Shown here piece by piece: positions 51,983-60,037 of a stretch of 64,000 nt of DNA. Made by a program: the position numbers and the translations under genes. The stretch is from an uncultured Isosphaeraceae bacterium (GTDB lineage: Bacteria; Planctomycetota; Planctomycetia; Isosphaerales; Isosphaeraceae): NCBI GenBank assembly GCA_945957605.1, contig CAMFLR010000022.1:1-64000 (forward strand). Reading direction: 5' to 3'. The notes beneath the pieces were generated by a model. The model ran no database searches. It had not been told where the DNA came from and saw nothing but the letters and a program-made list of their open reading frames with translations. Position 1 is the stretch's first letter. Every line of letters begins with the position of its first letter.

Positions 51983-52011
51983 TTGAGCGTTTGAACCACT
52001 TGTGCTAGCGT
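51983..52011 (+). promoter_or_regulatory. Candidate promoter of the second SH3/TPR paralogue
   Basis: TTGAGC (51983-51988), a 17-base spacer, then TAGCGT (52006-52011), preceded by TGC. It matches the upstream copy at 50366-50394 at most positions in the same register, 45 bases before the ATG. Confidence 0.6.
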
Positions 52012-52055
52012 GCGTCAAACAATCTTGTTCCGTTCGCGCACGGATGGGGCCCACC

Positions 52056-53456
52056 ATGAGGAATCTACTAACGACGGCACTGTTTGTCTTGCTTCTGTCA
52101 GCCAGAATTGGATTCACGCAGACGCCGCGGTGGAAGGTTAACGACAAGGTCATTTTGTTCCGCGGAACCAAGTTCGACAACGCTAAAACACAACGCGTTT
52201 ATACCGTTGAAGAAGTGAAAGGTGATTCGCTGCTGATCGGGTCGAATGGCACTCGCGGCTGGGTGCCTGCAAATGCGGTTTTGGCCGAATTGTCAAAGCC
52301 GGTTGACACTTCTGTTCGGCAGGTGACGTCGGTTCAGGCTGAAGGCGCTCGCCTTGAAGTAGCAAGCCAGCGGATGTTTCCGCAAACGCCACAAGACCTT
52401 GACGACATTCGATCGATGTTTAAGTCTTCGACACGCACCGCCAACTCTACCAGTTCCATCGGCGAAGGCGTAAATTGGCAAGCGGATTACAAACGCGCGA
52501 GCTCGACCTGGCTTTGGAAGCGAGATTCAAAGGCGGCGATCGCGTTATGCGATCTCGCGCTTCGTAAGAAGCGAAATGCGTTCGAAGTCTACGAGCTAAA
52601 GGCACAAATTCTCGCGGGAATAAAAGACTTTGATGGTGCGATCGTAACTTTGAGAAAAGCTGAGCTTCAGTGTCCCTTGAGTACGTTCATTTTTTCTGAA
52701 ATGCTGGCGTCGAATTACCGCATGCGGGGTATTGCGCGTTGTGAAGCGAAGCAATACGACGCGGCGCTGGCAGATTTGAATGAATCGATCAAGCTGAACG
52801 CAAGTGATGCAGAGGCCGTCGTGTGGCGTGCGACCGTGCACCATTCACTAGGCGATCTCCAGTGTGCGCTTCAGGATTTGAACAGGGCAGTTGAACTGAA
52901 TCCGAGAGATCCCTTCGCAATTCGACAACGCGGTGCACTTCACGGTCTCAGCAAGAGGTGGTCGGCTGCGGAACGGGATTGCGAGACATGCTTGAGAATC
53001 GATGCCAATGACATTGACGCTTGCATTGGATTGGCACGCGTTTTGACGGAATCCGATCGATTTACGCGCAATGCGCCCAGAGCGATCGAACTTGCCACGC
53101 GCGCTTGTGAATTGACCGAACAGAAAAACCCGTTCGCGCTGATGGTTCTGGCACGAGCCCTGGCGGATCAAGAACAATTCGGCAAGGCGATCAATCTTCA
53201 GAAGCAGGCTAATGAACTGTTCACCGACGACCAATGGCGGGCTAGTGGCAACAGTTGGCTCAGGAATTTCGAGAAAGGCGAAGCAGCGCTTGCCAAGGCT
53301 CCGGTTGTGCTATTGATCAATCGCCTGTTTCGGATGAATATACCATTTTTTGAGATTAGATTTCGTTTCTACACACGACTCGATCGCAACTTGAAGACCA
53401 ACAAGGGCACGTTTTGCAGTGATATCGGATGGAATGTGCGATCAATCTTCGATTAA
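52056..53456 (+). CDS. Exported SH3-like + TPR protein, paralogue 2 (466 aa)
   Basis: Paralogue of the preceding gene with the same order: signal peptide (NLLTTALFVLLLSARIGFTQ), an SH3-like domain (WKVNDKVILF through GWVPANAVLAE) and TPR repeats (ALADLNESIKLNASDAEAV). The extreme C-terminus (FFEIRFRFYTRLD) differs from its sister. Frame-compatible starts are 52044 (MGPT) and 52056; I chose ATG 52056, which starts the signal peptide directly, with a weak GGATGGGG upstream. The spacer between the paralogues is 180 bases and carries its own promoter copy, so they are probably transcribed separately. It converges with the DUF1570 gene, 13 bases apart. Confidence 0.82.
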   Translation: MRNLLTTALFVLLLSARIGFTQTPRWKVNDKVILFRGTKFDNAKTQRVYTVEEVKGDSLLIGSNGTRGWVPANAVLAELSKPVDTSVRQVTSVQAEGARLEVASQRMFPQTPQDLDDIRSMFKSSTRTANSTSSIGEGVNWQADYKRASSTWLWKRDSKAAIALCDLALRKKRNAFEVYELKAQILAGIKDFDGAIVTLRKAELQCPLSTFIFSEMLASNYRMRGIARCEAKQYDAALADLNESIKLNASDAEAVVWRATVHHSLGDLQCALQDLNRAVELNPRDPFAIRQRGALHGLSKRWSAAERDCETCLRIDANDIDACIGLARVLTESDRFTRNAPRAIELATRACELTEQKNPFALMVLARALADQEQFGKAINLQKQANELFTDDQWRASGNSWLRNFEKGEAALAKAPVVLLINRLFRMNIPFFEIRFRFYTRLDRNLKTNKGTFCSDIGWNVRSIFD

Positions 53457-53469
53457 CTAACTCATTCTA

Positions 53470-54420
53470 TCACATGCCAATCGGCTTACGAACGTACGCT
53501 CTTAACGTCGCGTCGAGTTTAGTCAGGTCGCCAAAGTGTTTCGTCGCATCTTCGACACGCTTCGAAGAATCGGTGCGTTCGTGGATTGCGGCGAGATAAG
53601 CACGGAGCTTGGGTGTGCGGTCGGGACTTTTCATTTGCGAGTGAATGAAGGCCCAGGCTTGCGCGTAGCCGATTTGCTGCGTTTCCTTGGCGCGAAGTTG
53701 TTCGTCGTCTTTGAAAAGCGTGGCGAGGGGAATCCAGGCGTCGCGGAGACCCTTTGAAGATGCCGGCAAGCCTTGGAGTCGCTCGCGGTCAACCTGACCG
53801 ACACGGCCTTTGTCGTTGGGACGCCAGACTTCGCCGTAGGTTGCGAGTCCTTCGGAGATGAAGAGGGGGACGTCGCCCTTGGGATTGAGCAGACCCATGT
53901 TAAAGGTGAGTTGGTGGCTGGTTTCGTGGAAAAGTACGAATGAGTTAATGCGTTCGGCGGCAGCTCCCACTTCGGCGCGATTGCCACGGAAGTCGAACAT
54001 CACGAGACGATTCGTGTCGACCTCGTAATGGCCGCCGACGACGAGGTCGGCCGTTTCGCCAGTGTATGCGGCATAAGAGGCACCGCTGGCGAGGGTGACG
54101 ACTGTCATCCGCTTCTTGGGGAACGCGAGTTGGTCGAAACCTTTGGTTCGGAGATGGACGAGGAAGTCGTCGGCCATTTTCTCGCAGGCGTTGAGCGCTG
54201 CGGCGCGGAAGGCGCTGGACGCGTCGCCAATGGCGAGAAAATGGGCGGTTTGGGTGCGTTGGAATTTGGGGAGGCCGACTTTTTCGCCATGCGTGTCGAT
54301 GGCGGTGAGGTCGTCGGGCTTGGGTTCTTGAGCGTTGGCGATCGAGGGGGTAAGGCAGGAGGCGACGGCCAATTTGAGCCAGTTGCGCCGGTGCGACAAG
54401 GTCGATTGGCGTGGAAGCAT
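53470..54420 (-). CDS. DUF1570 putative exported metalloprotease (316 aa)
   Basis: Predicted zinc metallopeptidase-like protein of the planctomycete DUF1570 family. Seen: a Tat-like N-terminus (HRRNWLKLAVASCL) with likely cleavage near ANA-QEP, the motif HETSH within LFHETSHQLTFNMG near residue 165 (HExxH), and the downstream FISEGLATYGE, whose Glu would be the third ligand of a gluzincin. Proteolysis has not been shown for the family, to my knowledge. The frame is open from 54459, but ATG 54420 with GAGG just upstream is preferred. It is divergent from lepA; the two candidate promoters overlap. Confidence 0.85.
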   Translation of the reverse strand: MLPRQSTLSHRRNWLKLAVASCLTPSIANAQEPKPDDLTAIDTHGEKVGLPKFQRTQTAHFLAIGDASSAFRAAALNACEKMADDFLVHLRTKGFDQLAFPKKRMTVVTLASGASYAAYTGETADLVVGGHYEVDTNRLVMFDFRGNRAEVGAAAERINSFVLFHETSHQLTFNMGLLNPKGDVPLFISEGLATYGEVWRPNDKGRVGQVDRERLQGLPASSKGLRDAWIPLATLFKDDEQLRAKETQQIGYAQAWAFIHSQMKSPDRTPKLRAYLAAIHERTDSSKRVEDATKHFGDLTKLDATLRAYVRKPIGM

Positions 54421-54459
54421 GGCGGCCTCGCGGGGATCGCACGTTGAGTGGCGCTGCAA

Positions 54460-54489
54460 TTGACCGGTCCGCTAATTTTCGATTAAAAT
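54460..54489 (+). promoter_or_regulatory. Candidate promoter of the lepA operon
   Basis: TTGACC (54460-54465), an 18-base spacer, then TAAAAT (54484-54489), a near-consensus sigma-70-type pair. The lepA ATG is at 54682, so the leader would be about 185 bases, unusually long. Confidence 0.6.
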
Positions 54490-54497
54490 GAATGCAA
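54469..54497 (-). promoter_or_regulatory. Candidate promoter of the DUF1570 gene
   Basis: On the minus strand, TTGCAT (54497-54492), a 17-base spacer, then TAGCGG (54474-54469), about 48 bases before the start. It overlaps the lepA promoter on the opposite strand, so the two would compete for polymerase. Confidence 0.5.
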
Positions 54498-54681
54498 TTA
54501 CAAGGTCGGAGCGGTGCCGCCAACTTGCGGTCGGGCGGGCAATTCGCTCGCAAACTCCGGCCACTCGACCTGCCAGAAGCTGAAGGCTGGTAAGAGCTTG
54601 GCTTTCCGGCGCGAGCCGGTATCGACGATCCGATCGACTCCACGACCGGCCGGGCTCGGTGTTTTTCCAGGAAAATCGTTC

Positions 54682-56487
54682 ATGGTGTTTGACCCTAAAT
54701 ATATTCGCAACTTCTCGATTGTCGCCCACATCGATCACGGCAAGAGCACGCTGGCCGACCAGTTGCTGCTCCAATCCGGCGCCATTTCTCAGCGCGAATT
54801 CCGCGAGCAGTTGCTCGATGACATGGACATCGAACGCGAGCGCGGGATCACCATCAAGGCCCGCGCGGTGGCCTTGAACTACGTCCTCGATGGCCAGACG
54901 TATGAGCTGAACCTCATCGACACCCCGGGACACGTCGACTTCCATTACGAAGTGTCGCGAAGTCTTGCGGCATGCGAAGGGGCAATCCTTCTCGTCGACG
55001 CGACCCAAGGTGTTCAGGCACAAACGGTTGCGAACGCCTATGCGGCGATCAACAACGACCTGGCGATCGTGCCGGCGTTGAACAAGATTGACATGCAGGC
55101 GGCTCGTCCGGACGAGATTCGTGAGGAAATCTACTCGACGCTGGGTCTCGACCCGAGCGAGGTGCTTGCCTGCAGCGGCAAGACGGGGCAGGGGGTGCCG
55201 GAAATCTTCAGTGCGGTGATCGACCGCATTCCGGCGCCGGCGGGTGACCCCAAGGCTCCGCTGCGATGCCTGATCTTCGACTCGAAGTTCGATGATTACG
55301 CAGGCGTCGTGATTTATATGAGAGTCGTGGACGGCTCGATCAAGGTCGGCCAGAAGATCCGCCTGATGGCGGGCGAAACCGAGCACGATGTGATCACTCT
55401 CGGCCAGTTCCGGCCGCACCAGGTTGGCGTGGATGAGTTGGGGGTGGGTCAGGTCGGTTACGTCACCGCCAACATCAAACGGCTTTCGGACGTGCGCATC
55501 GGCGATACGATCACCGAGGCTGCCAGGCCCGCGACTCAGGCGCTACCGGGTTATCAAGAACCGGCGCAAGTCGTGTTCTGCGGTCTATTTCCGGCGACGC
55601 ACACTCAGTTTGAAGATTTGCGAACGGCGCTGCAGAAGCTGTCGCTCAACGATGCGAGCTTCACGTATGAGCCGGAATCGTCCGACGCGCTCGGGTTCGG
55701 TTTCCGTTGCGGCTTCCTCGGCATGCTGCACATGGAAATCGTCCAGCAGCGGCTCGAGCGTGAGAGCAATCTCATGCTCGTGCAGACCGCCCCGAACGTG
55801 ACGTATGAGATCGTCACAAAGAAGGGCGAGACGCTGACGGTGTCGAATCCGACGCGCATTCCTGACCCGGGCGACATCGAGGAGTTCCGTGAGCCGGTTG
55901 CGAAGGTGAATTTCATTTTGCCTTCGGACAACATCGGCGCGATCATGCAGCTTTGCGAGGATCGCCGCGGTACGTATCTCAAGACGGAATACATCACGCC
56001 AACCCGCGCGATTCTGGTCTACGAATTGCCGCTGGCCGAAATGATTTATGACCTCTATGATAAGCTTAAGAGTGCGACGCGCGGTTATGGGACGATGGAT
56101 TACGAGGTGATCGGCTACCGCGCAAGCGATCTTTGCCGGCTCGACATTCTTGTCGCGGGCGAAAAGGTTGACGCGCTGTCGATCGTCGTTCACCGGGCAC
56201 ATGCGGACCGTCGCGGACGGAAACTGGTCAAGAAGCTGCGCGGCGAGATCGATCGCCACCAGTTTGAAGTGGCGATTCAGGCGGCGATCGGGACACGCGT
56301 TGTCGCTCGCGAGACGATTTCGGCGCTGCGGAAGAACGTGACCGCGAAGTGCTATGGCGGTGACATCAGTCGTAAACGCAAGTTGCTCGAGAAACAAAAA
56401 GAAGGCAAGAAGCGTATGAAGCAGGTGGGTAACGTCGAGATCTCGCAGGAGGCATTCCTGTCGGTGCTCGACGATAGCGACGAATAA
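54682..56487 (+). CDS. lepA: Elongation factor 4 (LepA) (601 aa)
   Basis: Ribosome-binding GTPase of the translational GTPase superfamily, thought to act on stalled or initiating ribosomes. Seen: G1 HIDHGKST (16-23), the switch region around RERGITIKA, G3 DTPGH, G4 NKID, and the LepA-specific C-terminal domain with NVTAKCYGGDISRKRKLL. Length matches the ~600 residues of bacterial LepA. The frame is open from 54514, but the conserved start (DPKYIRNFSIVAHIDHG) puts ATG at 54682, with AGGA (54669-54672) at 9-base spacing. It is the first gene of a row lepA, two signal peptidases, lptB; the lepA-lepB order is also found in E. coli. Confidence 0.98.
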   Translation: MVFDPKYIRNFSIVAHIDHGKSTLADQLLLQSGAISQREFREQLLDDMDIERERGITIKARAVALNYVLDGQTYELNLIDTPGHVDFHYEVSRSLAACEGAILLVDATQGVQAQTVANAYAAINNDLAIVPALNKIDMQAARPDEIREEIYSTLGLDPSEVLACSGKTGQGVPEIFSAVIDRIPAPAGDPKAPLRCLIFDSKFDDYAGVVIYMRVVDGSIKVGQKIRLMAGETEHDVITLGQFRPHQVGVDELGVGQVGYVTANIKRLSDVRIGDTITEAARPATQALPGYQEPAQVVFCGLFPATHTQFEDLRTALQKLSLNDASFTYEPESSDALGFGFRCGFLGMLHMEIVQQRLERESNLMLVQTAPNVTYEIVTKKGETLTVSNPTRIPDPGDIEEFREPVAKVNFILPSDNIGAIMQLCEDRRGTYLKTEYITPTRAILVYELPLAEMIYDLYDKLKSATRGYGTMDYEVIGYRASDLCRLDILVAGEKVDALSIVVHRAHADRRGRKLVKKLRGEIDRHQFEVAIQAAIGTRVVARETISALRKNVTAKCYGGDISRKRKLLEKQKEGKKRMKQVGNVEISQEAFLSVLDDSDE

Positions 56488-56519
56488 ACGGCGGCCAAGG
56501 GAATTAGGACTCGGACGCG

Positions 56520-58070
56520 ATGAGCACGATCGATCATCTGGCCGAGTCTTCCCTGTTCCCGCCGGAGTGCGGGACGCCTCCCACCGCTGAATCGCTCCTT
56601 CCTGTCCTAACGCCAAACATTGCGAAAGTCGGCCAACCTCCGTCGCGCGACGACTACCAGGGCGCGATATTTACTCTGATCCGACAGACGGTCGAGTTTC
56701 TCATCGTCCTCTGCCTCGGGATCATGATGATCCGCACGTTCGTGGCGGAGGCGTACATCGTGCCGACGGGCTCGATGGCTCCCACGTTGCTGGGGATGCA
56801 CAAGGAGATTACCTGCTCGAACTGCGGGTACCTCTTTGTGCTGGGGGCTGATGAGCAGGGGCGATCGGGACGGGCGATCTGTCCCAACTGCGGCCAGCAC
56901 GAACGAACTGCGAGTGCGATCGTTTCCAATGGCGATCGATTGCTCGTGCAGAAATACCTGTTCGACCTGCGAAGTCCCAGGCGCTGGGAAGTCGCTGTGT
57001 TTCAGAGCCGAAATGAACCGAATCAGGCGTATGTAAAACGCGTCGTGGGACTGCCGGGCGAGTTGCTGCAGCTTCGCAGCGGCGATTTGTTCATCAATGG
57101 ACAGATCGCGCGGAAGAACATGGCAGAGTTCCGCGCGGTGCGGCAACTTGTTTACGACAATGATTTTATGCCGAAGGACGCCGATCGTTTCCCTCGGTGG
57201 GTTTATCGTCGCGGACGTGGTCGAGCGAGCGAGCCGAGCGGGTGGGAACCTGGAGGGACGGGGTTCGAGCACATTGCATCGAAACGAGATTCCGACCTGA
57301 TTGACTGGCTCGACTACCGCCACTGGGATCCGGATACCGGCCGCTACGGGCCGATTCGCGATTATTATGGCTATAACGGCGGCGAGATGCGGGGCGATCA
57401 CACGATCACCGACATGATGGTCGACTGCATGGTTGCCACGAGGGCGGAGGCGAAGAGCGTTGTCGTGCGCCTCAATACTGCGGGCGAGACGTTTTTTATC
57501 ACCTTGCCGGTTGATGGGCGTGCCAAGCCGGAAGTGCGGCGGAACGGCAAGTTGATGGAACTGGGCGATTTCGATGCGCAGTTGAGGTCATCGATGGCCG
57601 AGGCTCCGCGATACCAGCATCTTGAGGTGGCGCTGGTTGATCGTCGCGTGATGGTGATGATTGATGGCCGGCCGGCGTTCGCTCCGCTTGACTTCGAGGG
57701 GGTGATGGCAGGAAGCGCGCCGTTCGCGACTCCGGTGTCGATTGGAGTGCAGGGGGGTGGCGTAAGTCTCAAATCGGTCAAGCTTTATCGCGATGTTTAT
57801 TACACCGCTGCGCTCGCGAACACGCCGAAGCGGCCGCACGGAGTTGAGAACCCGGTTGTGCTTGGGCCGAACGAGTATTTTGTGCTGGGCGACAATAGTC
57901 CGGTCTCGAACGACTCGCGATTTTGGCCGGGGAGTCCGGTTGTGCTCCGGAGCGATTTTCTGGGCAAACCGTTCCTGGTTCATTTGCCAGGGCAACTGGT
58001 TTTGTGCCACGTGTTGGGGCGGTCGCTCGGCTGGATTCCCGACCTGAGAGAAATACGTTACATTCGGTAG
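56520..58070 (+). CDS. lepB: Type I signal peptidase with zinc-ribbon and beta-sandwich-like insertions, copy 1 (516 aa)
   Basis: Predicted inner-membrane Ser/Lys protease that removes signal peptides. Seen: one hydrophobic segment (about 58-78), the catalytic Ser box PTGSMAPT with S85, the catalytic Lys in YVKRVVGLPGE (K173), and the C-terminal box VLGDNSPVSNDSRFW (D458). Unusual are C99-x2-C102 and C121-x2-C124 directly after the Ser box, a zinc-ribbon pattern, and a ~280-residue insert between Lys and GDNS. The distal part of that insert (DRRVMVMIDG ... SIGVQGGG ... KLYRDVYYT) resembles a concanavalin/LamG-like beta sandwich. Typical enzymes are 180-330 residues. ATG 56520 lies 32 bases after lepA. 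A second copy follows. Confidence 0.9.
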   Translation: MSTIDHLAESSLFPPECGTPPTAESLLPVLTPNIAKVGQPPSRDDYQGAIFTLIRQTVEFLIVLCLGIMMIRTFVAEAYIVPTGSMAPTLLGMHKEITCSNCGYLFVLGADEQGRSGRAICPNCGQHERTASAIVSNGDRLLVQKYLFDLRSPRRWEVAVFQSRNEPNQAYVKRVVGLPGELLQLRSGDLFINGQIARKNMAEFRAVRQLVYDNDFMPKDADRFPRWVYRRGRGRASEPSGWEPGGTGFEHIASKRDSDLIDWLDYRHWDPDTGRYGPIRDYYGYNGGEMRGDHTITDMMVDCMVATRAEAKSVVVRLNTAGETFFITLPVDGRAKPEVRRNGKLMELGDFDAQLRSSMAEAPRYQHLEVALVDRRVMVMIDGRPAFAPLDFEGVMAGSAPFATPVSIGVQGGGVSLKSVKLYRDVYYTAALANTPKRPHGVENPVVLGPNEYFVLGDNSPVSNDSRFWPGSPVVLRSDFLGKPFLVHLPGQLVLCHVLGRSLGWIPDLREIRYIR

Positions 58071-58212
58071 CGAACAAGTTACGGGAGAGGCTGCGCAAAA
58101 CCACCTGGCGACCGGAGCGAATCCGGCGGTGGTCAGACGTAAGTGGTTCTCCAAATGTGGTTTAATTGAATTCTTGTTGTGGATCGATCCACCGGCCCGG
58201 GAAATTCGAGAG

Positions 58213-59964
58213 ATGAGCAAGATCGCGAAGCGTCCAAGCCCGGCGGTGAAGTCGGCTCCTGCTCCCGCTGAAAAAACCACAGAGGAAAAAGCCGCCGAGA
58301 AGCCGAAGGAGACGTTTCGCGACATGGTCGACCAGATCGCAGTCGCGATCATCCTGGCGATTTTGATCCGCGGTTTTGACGCTGAAGCGTTCGTGATTCC
58401 CACTGGCTCGATGGCCCCGACCTTGAAGGGGCGGCACAAGGAAATTACGTGCCCGCAGTGCTCGCATGTTTATACGGTGAACTCGTCTGACGATGCTGAA
58501 GCATATTTGATTCGCCGTCCCGAAGAGCGGAAGGAAGAGGCGGCGATTTGCGATAATTGCCGCTATCTTACGCCGATTGGCTTCGAGCCCAGCTTCAAGG
58601 GCGACCGCATTCTCGTCATGAAGTTTCCGTACGAGTTCCCCACGCTCCCAGGCGCAGGCGGGCCAAACCGCTGGGATGTGGTGGTGTTCCACTATCCCGA
58701 AAAGCCGGCTGAGACCAATTACATCAAGCGTTTGGTGGGGATGCCCGACGAAGATCTCCGCATCCAGCGCGGTAATGTTTGGATCCGTCCGGCTGGCTCC
58801 AACGATGCATTCCGAATCGCCCGCAAGCCGCTTTCGCGCCAGCGGGCGATGGCGATCATGGTTAACGATGATTCGCATCGCCCGGCCCTGCTGAAAGGTA
58901 AGCCGGAATGGGCACGCTGGAAGACAGCGAAGGGGTTCAGCGAGAAATCGGAAGGGACGTTCGTCGTTGAAGGCGACGGCGAATTGCGCTACTCGAATCT
59001 CATTCCTGACCCCGAGCAGTGGGCGGCGATCGCCCGGCAGACCTCGCTACCCCGCCCGCCTCGTGCGACGCTCATTACCGACTTCTATTCGTACAACTCG
59101 AACACGATTAACGATCGCAGAGACCCGACCGTCGCGTGGGAGCAGACCGACTGGGTCGGCGACCTGATGGTCAACATGGATCTCAAGGTCGAGAAGAACG
59201 AAGGGACGGTCACGCTCGAACTTGTGGAAGCGGGCGTGCAGAATCGTTGCGAGATCGACCTCAAAACTGGCATGGCCGTGATGTTCCACGGTGATGCCAA
59301 GCTGGGTGAAGCCCAAACGCGGATGACTTCACGCGGGTGGTATGCACTCGAATTCGCCAACATCGACGATCGCCTGACGCTGACGGTCGACGGCGCGACG
59401 CCATTTGGCGACGGGCTCGAGTACATCGATGCGCCGGGGGCTGCGTCGGCACCGACGGCTGAGGATCTTGCACCCGTCGCGGTGACGAGCCGTGGGGCTG
59501 CGGTGCAGGTGAGCGGCCTTGTCCTGAAACGCGATATCTACTATACACTTTACCCCAGCCGGCCCGATTGCCCGATTTCGGTGCAGCCGACCTTTGGGTC
59601 GGAGGCGCGTTCTCCGTTCTGGAAGGTCGTACAGCAGTTCGACATTCTTTCCGATCCGGCGCGATTCGGACCGCTGTTTGCCAACGTCGAAGCGAGTGAA
59701 CCATACACGATTCGGCCCGACCATTTCATGATGATGGGCGACAACAGCCCACGAAGCGCCGACAGCCGCGCGTGGGGACGTGGAGATATGAGCTGGGATC
59801 CCGACGATCGGTCGCGCTGGGAGGTGCCAAGGCCGCTTTTGATTGGCCGGGCGTTCTTCGTGTACTGGCCGCACGGCGTGCCGTTCTTCCCAAAGATTCC
59901 GCTCTCGCAGGATTTCTTGATTCCGTTCCGCCCTTATTTTGAGCGGATGAAACCGATTCGCTAA
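58213..59964 (+). CDS. lepB: Type I signal peptidase with zinc-ribbon and beta-sandwich-like insertions, copy 2 (583 aa)
   Basis: Paralogue of the preceding gene, same predicted activity. Seen: an Ala/Lys/Glu/Pro-rich cytoplasmic N-terminus, a hydrophobic segment (about 41-54), the Ser box PTGSMAPT with S66, cysteine pairs C80/C83 and C113/C116 just after it, K172 in YIKRLVGMP, and a ~335-residue insert. The insert contains a beta-rich segment (RLTLTVDGATPFGDG ... VLKRDIYYT). MMGDNSPRSADSRAW (D510) follows. The frame is open from 58129, but ATG 58213 is the better start. The copies differ clearly in sequence, so the duplication is old and both have been kept. The gap to copy 1 is 142 bases and to lptB 73 bases. 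Confidence 0.9.
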   Translation: MSKIAKRPSPAVKSAPAPAEKTTEEKAAEKPKETFRDMVDQIAVAIILAILIRGFDAEAFVIPTGSMAPTLKGRHKEITCPQCSHVYTVNSSDDAEAYLIRRPEERKEEAAICDNCRYLTPIGFEPSFKGDRILVMKFPYEFPTLPGAGGPNRWDVVVFHYPEKPAETNYIKRLVGMPDEDLRIQRGNVWIRPAGSNDAFRIARKPLSRQRAMAIMVNDDSHRPALLKGKPEWARWKTAKGFSEKSEGTFVVEGDGELRYSNLIPDPEQWAAIARQTSLPRPPRATLITDFYSYNSNTINDRRDPTVAWEQTDWVGDLMVNMDLKVEKNEGTVTLELVEAGVQNRCEIDLKTGMAVMFHGDAKLGEAQTRMTSRGWYALEFANIDDRLTLTVDGATPFGDGLEYIDAPGAASAPTAEDLAPVAVTSRGAAVQVSGLVLKRDIYYTLYPSRPDCPISVQPTFGSEARSPFWKVVQQFDILSDPARFGPLFANVEASEPYTIRPDHFMMMGDNSPRSADSRAWGRGDMSWDPDDRSRWEVPRPLLIGRAFFVYWPHGVPFFPKIPLSQDFLIPFRPYFERMKPIR

Positions 59965-60037
59965 GCCGTTTGCTGCGACCTGGATGAGCCGAGTGTGATG
60001 GATTGCTCGGCGTCGATCGATCAAGGAGGATCGGCTC

